A DNA stretch of 6,959 nt, from NCBI GenBank assembly GCA_002900555.1, contig MUGD01000100.1, positions 1-6,959 on the forward strand, given 5' to 3'. Shown piece after piece: positions 1-6,384 of the stretch. The notes under the pieces were generated by a model, which saw only the letters and a list, made by a program, of their open reading frames with translations, had not been told where the DNA came from and searched no databases. Origin of the DNA: Thermoplasmata archaeon M9B2D. Its GTDB lineage: Archaea; Thermoplasmatota; E2; DHVEG-1. A program made the position numbers and the translations under genes. The number at the start of each line of letters is the position of its first letter. Position 1 is the stretch's first letter.

Positions 1-132
1 GTCTTCTGAGGTGGTTTCGGTTTCAGTGGTTTCATCCTCGGTTGTGGTCGTTGCACTGACAACCACTATTGATGATACCAACAATAAGAATACCATTCCA
101 AGAAGCGCTTTGTTAAGAGTAGCGTGCTTCAT
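1..132 (-). CDS. Secreted or surface protein of unknown function, N-terminal fragment (runs off the window)
   Basis: An open frame starts at ATG (130-132) and stays open to the window edge, giving 44 residues. The start MKHATLNK is followed by a hydrophobic stretch at about residues 9-26 (LLGMVFLLLVSSIVVVSA), a clear Sec-type signal peptide or N-terminal anchor. A likely signal peptidase site is after VVSA, near residue 26. The mature part begins with a low-complexity run made almost only of Thr, Glu, Ser and Asp (TTTTEDETTETETTSED). Such acidic, threonine-rich segments are common linkers in archaeal surface proteins and may be O-glycosylated. A TATA-like box lies about 35 bases upstream of the ATG, supporting this start and a very short leader. 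Function cannot be given because the functional domain lies outside the window. A substrate-binding lipoprotein is less likely, as no lipobox cysteine is seen. I am fairly sure that this is a real exported protein. Confidence 0.72.
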   Translation of the reverse strand, partial: MKHATLNKALLGMVFLLLVSSIVVVSATTTTEDETTETETTSED

Positions 133-162
133 CTTTGAATCACAAAAAAAGTGTTCTATAGT

Positions 163-172
163 TAATATATAA
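163..172 (-). promoter_or_regulatory. Putative archaeal TATA box for the secreted-protein gene
   Basis: On the minus strand the sequence reads GGTTATATATTAACTATAG. The core TTATATATTA occupies 172 down to 163. Transcription would be expected to begin about 25 bases downstream, near 141, leaving a leader of about 9 bases before the ATG at 132. This short-leader arrangement is common in archaea. No Shine-Dalgarno sequence is visible before the ATG. The call is by pattern only. Confidence 0.5.
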
Positions 173-230
173 CCAACATTACGAAACGTTCAAACCTTGA
201 AGATTAAATCGTCTCATAATGCCTTTCTTG

Positions 231-240
231 TTTATATAAG
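231..240 (+). promoter_or_regulatory. Putative archaeal TATA box upstream of the aldo/keto reductase
   Basis: TTTATATAAG is close to the archaeal TATA consensus and is the best match in this gap. A plus-strand transcript would start near 262-266. That leaves about 125-130 bases of untranslated leader before the reductase ATG at 392, which is long for an archaeon. A 12-codon open frame (271-309, MYEFLFISTTFS) starts just after the predicted transcription start. The box is nearly palindromic, so it could also be read on the minus strand, but no gene suits that. A weaker AT-rich box near 351-362 (TTAAGGTATTTA) could instead serve the reductase with a short leader. Confidence 0.4.
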
Positions 241-391
241 GTTCATAAGTCTTCAAAAACATCATTAGAGATGTATGAGTTCCTTTTTATTAGCACAACT
301 TTTTCCTAATTTGCTCTGGATACACGCCAGAACCCGTGAACTTAACAGGCTTAAGGTATTTAGTGAGAACATCATAGAGAGTTGAAAAAGC

Positions 392-1534
392 ATGCAATAT
401 CGAAAGCTTGGAAGACTTGGTACCAAGGTATCAGCACTTGGATTTGGTTGTATGCGCCTTCCAACCACTGAAGATGGTAAGATAAACAGAGAAGAAGCAA
501 TTAGACTAATTCGAAAAGGAATTGATAGTGGCATTAACTACGTGGACACTGCTTGGACATACCACCGGGGAGAGAGTGAGATAGTCTTGGGACTGGCCCT
601 AAAAGATGGCTACCGGGAGCGAGTCACCTTGGTGACAAAATGTCCTGTTGGTCGGCAGGAGTTCACAAAACCTGAGCACTTTGATCAGCATCTGGATGAA
701 CAACTTGAAAGATTAAATGAAGACTATGTAGATTTCTATTTGTTCCATGCTCTCAACAAGAAGACCTTTGAGGGCAAGGTGCTGGAACTCAATCTAATTG
801 AACGAGCTTTGAAAGCTAAAGAGGAGGGCAAAATAAAGCACCTTGGTTTCTCATTCCACGATACCCCTGAAGTTCTAAAAGAAATAATTGATTCTGGGTT
901 CTTTGAGTTGATGCTTGTCCAGTACAATATAGTAGACCAGGTTAATCATGAGATGATCAATTATGCTGGTGAGAAGGGTCTTGCTATAGCGACTATGGGA
1001 TCAGTTGGAGGCGGACGTCTAGCAGGGACGAGTCTTCCTGAAGAGATGAAGAAGTGGCTGACGCCCGGTCGAGAAAACTACGTTGATCTTGCGTTTAAGT
1101 TCGTCCTGAGTAATCCAAATGTTTCAGTTGCATTATCAGGTATGGGATCTGATGAAATGCTGAATGATAATCTTGGCATCACTTCTCGAGAGGATTATGA
1201 TCGGTTGACTACTGAGGAAAGGAAATCAATTGACAACATCGCAAGGAGATTCAAAGAATTATGTGATCTTGTTTGCACTCAATGCAAGTATTGCCAGCCT
1301 TGTCCAAATGAAGTCAGTATCAGTTTCATATTTGAACAACTCCAGAGGTATCAGATTTACGGGGATCAGGAAAAGGCAAAATCGTATTATTCAATGATTG
1401 GAAAAACTCCATGGGCTGCAGGAAAGAACGCATCTGCATGTGAAGAATGTGGAGAGTGCTTGGAGAAATGCCCTCAGGGAATTGAAATCATCGAGCAATT
1501 GAAGAAGGCACATGAGACTCTTTCACAGGAATGA
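392..1534 (+). CDS. Aldo/keto reductase with C-terminal 2x[4Fe-4S] ferredoxin-like domain
   Basis: This 380-residue protein belongs to the aldo/keto reductase superfamily, soluble TIM-barrel enzymes that normally use NAD(P)H to interconvert carbonyls and alcohols. The N-terminal MQYRKLGRLGTKVSALGFGCMR is the classic opening beta hairpin. The catalytic tetrad is visible: Asp52 (YVDTA), Tyr57, Lys83 (VTK) and His119 (LFHAL). The cofactor region GMGS lies at 250-253. From about residue 291 an Fe-S domain follows: C295-x2-C298-x2-C301-x2-C304-P and C350-x2-C353-x2-C356-x3-C360-P, the two cysteine sets expected for a pair of [4Fe-4S] clusters. Length is normal for this subfamily, found widely in anaerobic bacteria and archaea, where electrons probably pass between the clusters and the barrel. 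The natural substrate is unknown. The start is ATG with no strong Shine-Dalgarno sequence; the family's conserved N-terminus begins right there, so the start is secure. It is transcribed alone and converges on mutS. Confidence 0.93.
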   Translation: MQYRKLGRLGTKVSALGFGCMRLPTTEDGKINREEAIRLIRKGIDSGINYVDTAWTYHRGESEIVLGLALKDGYRERVTLVTKCPVGRQEFTKPEHFDQHLDEQLERLNEDYVDFYLFHALNKKTFEGKVLELNLIERALKAKEEGKIKHLGFSFHDTPEVLKEIIDSGFFELMLVQYNIVDQVNHEMINYAGEKGLAIATMGSVGGGRLAGTSLPEEMKKWLTPGRENYVDLAFKFVLSNPNVSVALSGMGSDEMLNDNLGITSREDYDRLTTEERKSIDNIARRFKELCDLVCTQCKYCQPCPNEVSISFIFEQLQRYQIYGDQEKAKSYYSMIGKTPWAAGKNASACEECGECLEKCPQGIEIIEQLKKAHETLSQE

Positions 1535-1574
1535 CGCATTGAGTTTAATGTAATTTGAAAATAAGAAGTGGTGA
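1535..1574. other. Convergent intergenic gap between the reductase and mutS
   Basis: Forty bases separate the reductase stop (TGA, ending 1534) and the mutS stop (TAA, 1577-1575 on the minus strand). No hairpin or long T-tract is visible. The minus strand has only a short T-rich stretch (CTTATTTTC). Transcripts from both sides probably end within or beyond this gap and may overlap. Confidence 0.5.
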
Positions 1575-4175
1575 TTATTCCTTCCGTTTCTTTGCTTCCT
1601 CTTGCATTTCTCTCAAGCGAACAAGAGCATCGATTGGAGTGGTTCTGTCAAGGTCTATTTGTCTTAATTTATCAATAAGAGGATCTTCAATAACCAAAGA
1701 CTCAAGGCTAGTCTGTTCTGTTGACTTAAAATCAGGGATAGCATCTCCCACAGTGAGCCTGTTCTCCTTCTCAATCTTCTGAAGAATCTGACTCGCTCGT
1801 TTGACGACAGATTCAGGAACTCCAGCTAGAGCTGCTACGTGGACTCCATAGCTCTTGTCTGTTCCGCCATCCACAACTCTATGCAAGAAAATTATGGTGT
1901 CTCCTGACTCTTTGGCTAAGGTATGCACGTTCTTGACTCCGTGAAACTGTGCTGCCATATCTGTGAGTTGATGAAAATGTGTGGCAAAAAGTGTACGTGT
2001 CTTCATTTGGATAATGCGTTCTGCAACTGCCCACGCAAGAGCCATTCCATCAAATGTCGAGGTACCTCTGCCTATCTCATCAAGAATGACTAGGCTCTTG
2101 TCCGTGGCATTGTTGAGAATGTTTGCTGTTTCTATCATCTCAACCATGAAAGTACTTTGACGCGCTGTGAGATCATCGAATGCTCCTACTCTGGTGAATA
2201 TTCTATCTACCAGACCAATCTCGGCACTTTTTGCTGGTACAAAAGAGCCCATCTGAGCGAGCAGAACAATGATTGCACATTGTCTCATCCAAGTTGACTT
2301 GCCTGCCATATTTGGACCTGTGACAATAATTAGCGTAGTTCCTCCATCACCGATCTCAACACTGTTTGGCACGAACTCATTTGGTCCAAGCATTACCTCA
2401 AGTGCAGCATGTCTGCCATCTACAATTCTGATTCGAGTGCCTGTGTTGAGAGTAGGGCGTGAGTATCTTCTTGTGACAGCGACTTCGGATAGGGAAACCA
2501 GAACATCCGCAACTGCTATTGCACTTGAATTTTGGCGCAGTTTGCCTGATGCTTCTCGAACTTCCTCACGTAGTTCTTCGTAAATTTCAAACTCAAGTTT
2601 ATTGATTCGTTCCTCCCCTGCAAGCACTGCAGATTCTTTCTCCTTGAGTTCAGGTGTTATGAATCTCTCTGCATTAGCCAGGGTTTGCTTTCTCTCATAT
2701 TCCTGAGGCACCATGTTGATGTTAGAGCGAGTGACCTCAATGTAATACCCAAACACCTTGTTAAAGCCGACTTTCAAAGATTTGATACCTGTTTTCCTTC
2801 TCTCAGTTTCTTGAAGAGCTGCTATCCATTTCTTATCGGAAGCAATTGTTTCTTTTAAAGAGTCGAGAGCTTGACTAAATCCTTTCTTTATCATTCCGCC
2901 ATCTCGAACCGAAACTGGAGGCTCATCCAGAATAGCTGACTTGAGAGTTGCATGAAGTCCAGATAATGGATCGATGGAGTTTGCCGCGTCGCGTATCATC
3001 TTACTGGAACATGATGCAAGAGCTTCTTTGGACGCTGGTAGTTTCGCAAGCGAATTCCTCAGTCCAAGGAGGTCTCGTGCATTTGATGTTCCGAAGACAA
3101 TCCTACTTGTTGTCCTCTCAATATCCCCGACATCTCTGAGGCTACTTGCAATCCCTTGTCGGACAAGTGCATTTCTTGCCAGCTCTTCTACAGCATCTAA
3201 TCTCATCCCGATTGCGTCTGCATCTCTGAGGGGTTGTAGAATCCACTGCTTCAACTTGCGTTTTCCCATTGGCGTGACAGTCTTCGAAAGGATGCTGAGA
3301 AGCGTACCTCGAGGTGTTCCATCTCTTGCATTCTTAATCAGTTCTAGATTTCTTTGAGTTTGACTATCAATGACCATATGGGTTTCGAGTGTGTATGTCC
3401 TAAGTCCTGCTAGAGAAATCTTGCTTGTCTTGTGAACATCCTGCAGATACGCAAGCGTGGCCCCAACAGCTCCCAGAGCAATATGCTTGTCTGTAACACC
3501 ATAGCCATCGATTGTCGAGACCCCGTATTGTTCCTTTAGCAGCGCTTCAGCATTAGCGGCTGAGAAATCCAGATCATTTCTAAATGTTACATGAATCCCC
3601 GATTCTTGTAATGTTTTGTAAATACTTGATTTGGACAAACCGTCTGGTAGGAGTATCTCAGTAGGAGCTAATCTACCAATCTCATTCATTACTAATTCGC
3701 TCTCGAGAGGTCCCTCAATCTGAGTCGCAATGAATTCCCCAGTTGAAACGTCAACTGATGCAACTCCTGTTATTCCACTATCTTCAATCATTGCTGTCAA
3801 ATAATTATTAGTAGAATCTTCAAGCATGGAGCTCTCTAGGACAGTTCCCGGAGTAATGACTCGTACAACATCTCGCTTTACAAGTCCTTTTGCCTGAGAT
3901 GGATCCTCCACTTGTTCTGCAATAGCTACTGTGAATCCTTGCTGTAGTAGTTTCGCAACGTAGCCATCGACAGCATGATAGGGGACGCCGCATAATGGCC
4001 AACGATTGACTCCTTCTCCTCGAGCTGTGAGCACTATGTCAAGTGCTTTACTAGCTACCTTTGCGTCTTCGTTGAACATCTCATAAAAATCCCCAAGTCT
4101 GAACATCAGGATGCAGTCGGGATACTGTCTCTTTAGCTGAAGATATTGCCGCTGCATTGGAGTCTGCTTGGTCAA
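1575..4175 (-). CDS. mutS: DNA mismatch repair protein MutS
   Basis: This complete 866-residue protein is a MutS of the bacterial MutS1 type (E. coli MutS has 853 residues). It binds mispaired or looped bases in DNA and signals repair through ATP binding. Domains in order: mismatch-recognition domain with the Phe-x-Glu wedge F30-Y31-E32 in GDFYEMF (about 1-115); connector (about 125-250); core and lever (about 265-540) with the clamp region near 470-515 (FGYYIEVTRSN); and an ABC-type ATPase (about 560-800). The ATPase has Walker A GPNMAGKST (620-628), signature STFMVEM (674-680), Walker B LVILDE (695-700) followed by IGRGTS, and the His switch TLFATHFH (H733). The C-terminal PIDALVRLREMQ matches the usual MutS tail. 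The start is TTG at 4175-4173: the family motif TPMxxQYLxLK follows at once, and no ATG lies upstream in frame before a TGA about 60 bases away. An AGGGA 8-12 bases upstream may help. An ATG six codons in is the alternative. No mutL is nearby; archaeal mutS genes are generally thought to come from bacteria. Confidence 0.97.
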   Translation of the reverse strand: MTKQTPMQRQYLQLKRQYPDCILMFRLGDFYEMFNEDAKVASKALDIVLTARGEGVNRWPLCGVPYHAVDGYVAKLLQQGFTVAIAEQVEDPSQAKGLVKRDVVRVITPGTVLESSMLEDSTNNYLTAMIEDSGITGVASVDVSTGEFIATQIEGPLESELVMNEIGRLAPTEILLPDGLSKSSIYKTLQESGIHVTFRNDLDFSAANAEALLKEQYGVSTIDGYGVTDKHIALGAVGATLAYLQDVHKTSKISLAGLRTYTLETHMVIDSQTQRNLELIKNARDGTPRGTLLSILSKTVTPMGKRKLKQWILQPLRDADAIGMRLDAVEELARNALVRQGIASSLRDVGDIERTTSRIVFGTSNARDLLGLRNSLAKLPASKEALASCSSKMIRDAANSIDPLSGLHATLKSAILDEPPVSVRDGGMIKKGFSQALDSLKETIASDKKWIAALQETERRKTGIKSLKVGFNKVFGYYIEVTRSNINMVPQEYERKQTLANAERFITPELKEKESAVLAGEERINKLEFEIYEELREEVREASGKLRQNSSAIAVADVLVSLSEVAVTRRYSRPTLNTGTRIRIVDGRHAALEVMLGPNEFVPNSVEIGDGGTTLIIVTGPNMAGKSTWMRQCAIIVLLAQMGSFVPAKSAEIGLVDRIFTRVGAFDDLTARQSTFMVEMIETANILNNATDKSLVILDEIGRGTSTFDGMALAWAVAERIIQMKTRTLFATHFHQLTDMAAQFHGVKNVHTLAKESGDTIIFLHRVVDGGTDKSYGVHVAALAGVPESVVKRASQILQKIEKENRLTVGDAIPDFKSTEQTSLESLVIEDPLIDKLRQIDLDRTTPIDALVRLREMQEEAKKRKE

Positions 4176-4364
4176 AGTGGCTTCCCTACTTCTTTTTGAT
4201 TTAGCTGACTCTCTAATAACGGCATCGCCAAATCAATCTTCACTTCAATAGTTGGACATTATGAACTAGTTCCATACCGATAAAGAGCACGAAGTCTGTT
4301 TTCCCTCAGACAGATTCTAGTAATTTTGAGTTTTTATTAAAAACAAAGGAATGCAGAGGCCAAA

Positions 4365-4414
4365 AAACATGACTTTCATGTTTCATTCAATAATGGCTGT
4401 TTTCAATCATGTTT
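4365..4414. repeat. Cluster of three TCATGTTT octamers, two of them forming an inverted repeat
   Basis: AAACATGA (4365-4372), a 3-base spacer and TCATGTTT (4376-4383) form a perfect inverted repeat with 8-base arms. A third copy, TCATGTTT (4407-4414), is in direct orientation exactly 31 bases after the second, close to three helical turns. This layout resembles an operator for a dimeric regulator plus a half-site. It lies about 190 bases upstream of mutS and about 140-185 bases upstream of the flavoprotein start. The repeats are seen directly; the regulatory role is inferred. In an AT-rich gap some recurrence is expected by chance. Confidence 0.4.
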
Positions 4415-4479
4415 TCTTTACAAAATGTAATTTTCTTTTAACGAGAAATCGGTCGTAGTTACTTTTCGTACTCATAAAC

Positions 4480-4488
4480 AATATACGG
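4480..4488 (+). promoter_or_regulatory. Putative TATA box for the iron-sulfur flavoprotein gene
   Basis: AATATACGG lies about 65 bases upstream of the TTG start. A transcript starting near 4510 would have a leader of about 40 bases carrying the Shine-Dalgarno sequence. The match is modest, and the nearby GATTAAAAAAC (4488-4498) is a rival. Confidence 0.35.
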
Positions 4489-4537
4489 ATTAAAAAACAA
4501 CAATTAAGAATGCCTTTGAATCGAATTCTGTGGCATC

Positions 4538-4542
4538 GAGGT
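4538..4542 (+). promoter_or_regulatory. Shine-Dalgarno sequence that fixes the TTG start of the flavoprotein
   Basis: GAGGT ends 7 bases before TTG (4550-4552), the right distance for pairing with the 3' end of 16S rRNA. No ATG or GTG lies in frame between this point and the upstream in-frame TGA at 4517-4519. This makes TTG the best start. Confidence 0.65.
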
Positions 4543-4549
4543 ATTAGAT

Positions 4550-5176
4550 TTGAGAACACGAATTCTTGGAATTTCGGGCAGTCCTAGGATAAATAGTAAT
4601 ACATCTACACTCATTGAAACCGCTCTCGAATCTGCAAAGAAAGAAGACGCGTTGATTGAGTTTATCGCTCTATCAAGTTTTGACATTAGAGAGTGCAAAC
4701 ATTGTAATGAATGCACTCAGCTTGGCAAGTGTATCCAAGAGGATGATTTGAACCAGATTGCTGAGAGAATGGCATTAGCTGATGGTATTATTTTTGGTTC
4801 TCCAGACCATTTCGCCTCTGTAGCAGCACCTTTGAAGAATTTGATGGACCGCACTGGTAGATTCCTTCATCTAGAGGGAAAAGTGGGCTGTGGATTTGCA
4901 GTAGGTAGGAGATCAGGTGTGGATCATTCACTGACTTCAATTATCTTCTATATGATGGTCAAGGAGATGATACTCCCTGGTGGTGTTTATTGGCCAATCG
5001 GGTTTGCACTAAATCCTGGTGATATCAGAGCAGACACTGAAGCGATGGCTATGGCTACACAGATGGGCAAACGTGTCGCTCAAATGGCGTCAATATTAGT
5101 GAAGAATCCAGTTCCATGGCTGCATGAACCAAGACCTCTTGGTCATAAAGCTCGTTTTGGTGATGAATGGAAATAG
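4550..5176 (+). CDS. Iron-sulfur flavoprotein / NADPH-dependent FMN reductase-like flavodoxin-fold protein
   Basis: This complete 208-residue protein has the flavodoxin fold. The N-terminal strand and FMN-phosphate loop are ILGISGSPRINSNTSTL (residues 5-21). A second flavin-contacting segment, IFGSPDHFASVAAPLKNLMD, spans 81-100, where related proteins have GSPxYFxxxxxxLKxFxDR. Between them lies a compact cysteine motif, C49-x2-C52-x2-C55-x5-C61, which fits the CX2CX2CX4-7C pattern of the archaeal iron-sulfur flavoprotein (Isf) family and should bind one [4Fe-4S] cluster. Such proteins are cytosolic electron carriers that can accept electrons from ferredoxin and, in some cases, reduce O2 or H2O2 in anaerobes. 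The electron partner here is unknown. The protein is soluble, with no signal peptide. It starts at TTG with a well-placed GAGGT. The gene is transcribed alone, diverges from mutS and converges on ccmE, with only five bases between the two stop codons. Confidence 0.88.
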   Translation: MRTRILGISGSPRINSNTSTLIETALESAKKEDALIEFIALSSFDIRECKHCNECTQLGKCIQEDDLNQIAERMALADGIIFGSPDHFASVAAPLKNLMDRTGRFLHLEGKVGCGFAVGRRSGVDHSLTSIIFYMMVKEMILPGGVYWPIGFALNPGDIRADTEAMAMATQMGKRVAQMASILVKNPVPWLHEPRPLGHKARFGDEWK

Positions 5177-5181
5177 ATTCT

Positions 5182-5568
5182 CTATGCTGTAGTTGTGGCT
5201 TCGTACTTACTTGGACATGAAGTTAAAATCTGAGTTGCTCTTATGAGAGTGGCAGAGTCAAGTGTACCAATAGCGACAATGTCTTGGCCATCAACCATGT
5301 CAGGAACTTCACCAAGTAGAAGCACCAGAATTGTATGATTATCTCCTGCCAAAACTAGAGTTACATTGTCTAGGCCGATAGTCAGAGATCCTGCCAGAAG
5401 TGCTCCTTTGACTTGTATTGTACGACCCATATATGATTCAGGATGCTCGACTACATCATCTACACTCAGATAGGGATCGACATAGAGATTCAGCATTCCA
5501 AATGTGACAATACTAATTGTAGCTACTAAGATGACCGTAACAAGAACCATCCGGGTCTTCTTTTTCAT
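5182..5568 (-). CDS. ccmE: Cytochrome c maturation haem chaperone CcmE, Cys-type (CX3Y)
   Basis: This 128-residue protein is CcmE, the periplasmic-side haem chaperone that takes haem from CcmC and delivers it to the cytochrome c ligation machinery. Residues 1-6 (MKKKTR) are basic. A single membrane anchor spans about 7-28, and an OB-fold domain follows, with the conserved YLSVDDVVEHPESYMGRTIQ (33-52), VKGALLAGSL (53-62) and PDMVDGQDIVAIGTL (89-103) segments. Near the C-terminus, where E. coli CcmE has the haem-binding His in an HxxxY motif, this protein has C118-P-S-K-Y122. Cys-type CX3Y CcmE proteins are known from archaea and some Desulfovibrio, often in systems lacking CcmH. The ATG lies 2 bases after the ccmD stop, with GGAG at 5582-5579 as ribosome-binding site inside ccmD. 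It is the last gene of the operon in this window. Confidence 0.9.
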   Translation of the reverse strand: MKKKTRMVLVTVILVATISIVTFGMLNLYVDPYLSVDDVVEHPESYMGRTIQVKGALLAGSLTIGLDNVTLVLAGDNHTILVLLLGEVPDMVDGQDIVAIGTLDSATLIRATQILTSCPSKYEATTTA

Positions 5569-5570
5569 TT

Positions 5571-5711
5571 CTATAGTTCTCCATCGGTTTGCGATTCTAC
5601 AATCTTGAGTTGTTTCTCGATTCCAAATATTCTCAATAAAAGGTATAATAGGAACGCGAAAAATCCACCCCAGAATATTATGGCTACAATGAATAGTTCA
5701 AACTGCTGCAT
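5571..5711 (-). CDS. ccmD: Cytochrome c maturation protein CcmD
   Basis: A small gene encodes 46 residues, beginning MQQFELFIVAIIFWGGFFAF. It has a short N-terminus, one membrane helix (about residues 5-27), then a basic and amphipathic cytoplasmic tail (LLRIFGIEKQLKIVESQ). This FWG...LLYLLLR...IEKQL pattern, the small size and the position between ccmC and ccmE are those of CcmD. CcmD stabilises the CcmC-CcmE-haem complex and helps release holo-CcmE. The ATG at 5711-5709 has an AAGGAG Shine-Dalgarno (5725-5720) overlapping the ccmC end, 8 bases upstream. It starts 4 bases after the ccmC stop and ends 2 bases before ccmE, so all three are surely co-transcribed. CcmD diverges strongly in sequence, so the call rests mainly on topology and context. 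Confidence 0.85.
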   Translation of the reverse strand: MQQFELFIVAIIFWGGFFAFLLYLLLRIFGIEKQLKIVESQTDGEL

Positions 5712-5715
5712 TATC

Positions 5716-6384
5716 CTAACTCCTTGACATTCTTATCCTCATTAACTTTTCATATGCTGAATCAACTTTGTACGATAGTTCGACCATAATCAGTGCAATC
5801 ATCGTTACAGCAATCATTGCTACGAATAGAGTCATCATGTGTTCGATTCCCATATGGAACCCAGATTCATCAATCACGATTGGGTGAAGAGTGTTCCATA
5901 TTCGAATTGAAAGATAGCTCAATAACACCATCGGGAATGCGACAATTCCAAAAATAGAACCGAATTGAGCTCTCGCTTCCCTATCTGTTACAGAGGCTCG
6001 ATAGGCCAGAATACATGCATATGCTATCCAAAGGATGAGAGTGGTCGTTTCACGAGGATCCCAATTCCAAGGTGAGTGCCATGCTGCATTCGCCCACATC
6101 ATACCAGTCAATAGGGTAATCGTTGTGAACAGTAGTCCAAGTTTGATTGATACAGCTCCGAGGATGTCATATTTCAGATCTCCCTTCCACAGATACATCC
6201 CTCCGCACAGCAACGTCCCTCCAAATAATCCGTATGCTACTAGAGCGGGTGCAATGTGCTGGAAGAAGATGCGAACGTTTTCTCCAAGTATAGCATCTGG
6301 CGGAGAAAAAATCCATGTCATGTAAACATAGAGGAGCGATATCACTGCAGTCACTGCGAGAAATATCAGTCTGGTATTACTCAC
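5716..6384 (-). CDS. ccmC: Cytochrome c maturation haem-handling protein CcmC
   Basis: This 222-residue membrane protein is CcmC, which presents haem on the outer face of the membrane and, with CcmD, loads it on CcmE. Six helices are visible (about 6-24, 42-65, 75-96, 112-131, 141-161, 180-201). The tryptophan-rich WWD haem motif is WANAAWHSPWNWDPRET (97-113), between helices 3 and 4. The likely external haem-ligand histidines are His43 (RIFFQHIAPAL) and His167 (IRIWNTLHP), matching the two His of E. coli CcmC. The start is GTG at 6384-6382. It overlaps the TGA of a mini-ORF as GTGA, and an in-frame TGA lies two codons upstream, so no longer form exists. No Shine-Dalgarno sequence is evident, suggesting translational coupling. 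The WWD motif reads WNWDPRET, closer to the CcmF/CcsA style than to the E. coli CcmC form, but the length and neighbours support CcmC. Confidence 0.93.
   Translation of the reverse strand: MSNTRLIFLAVTAVISLLYVYMTWIFSPPDAILGENVRIFFQHIAPALVAYGLFGGTLLCGGMYLWKGDLKYDILGAVSIKLGLLFTTITLLTGMMWANAAWHSPWNWDPRETTTLILWIAYACILAYRASVTDREARAQFGSIFGIVAFPMVLLSYLSIRIWNTLHPIVIDESGFHMGIEHMMTLFVAMIAVTMIALIMVELSYKVDSAYEKLMRIRMSRS
5720..5725 (-). promoter_or_regulatory. Shine-Dalgarno sequence for ccmD within the end of ccmC
   Basis: AAGGAG on the minus strand (5725-5720) lies in the last codons of ccmC, 8 bases before the ccmD ATG. It identifies the start of this easily missed gene and shows that this organism uses Shine-Dalgarno signals inside operons. 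Confidence 0.7.

Larger units (their letters stand above)
4176..4549. other. 374-base divergent intergenic region between mutS and the flavoprotein gene
   Basis: This AT-rich gap must hold the promoters of both divergent genes. An AT-rich box TTTTTATTAAAAAC (4331-4344) could work on either strand. A TATA-like AATATACGG (4480-4488) suits the flavoprotein gene. For mutS no convincing TATA box is seen; TCTTTATCG near 4286-4279 on the minus strand is the best weak candidate. Three copies of the octamer TCATGTTT lie at 4365-4414. I see no tRNA, no convincing C/D-box RNA and no protein-coding gene. A 29-codon open frame at 4369-4458 is Phe-rich and looks like chance. Confidence 0.6.

Noticed and set aside
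265..534. 89-codon open frame on the minus strand over the start of the aldo/keto reductase
   Set aside because: Mostly antisense to the well-supported reductase, with no recognisable domain or start signal.
1535..1574. Possible intrinsic terminator between the reductase and mutS
   Set aside because: No stem-loop and no T-tract longer than four bases.
2974..3357. 127-codon plus-strand open frame inside mutS
   Set aside because: Antisense shadow of the conserved MutS core; no family features.
4369..4458. 29-codon plus-strand ORF in the mutS/flavoprotein gap, about 30 bases after an AT-rich box
   Set aside because: Phe-rich composition reflects the AT-rich DNA; no ribosome-binding site and no known family. 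A leaderless small peptide is not excluded but is unsupported.
4504..4716. 70-codon minus-strand ORF overlapping the flavoprotein start
   Set aside because: Antisense to the FMN-binding N-terminus of a well-supported gene.
6035..6325. 96-codon plus-strand open frame inside ccmC
   Set aside because: Antisense to the WWD region of CcmC; explained by codon bias of the real gene.
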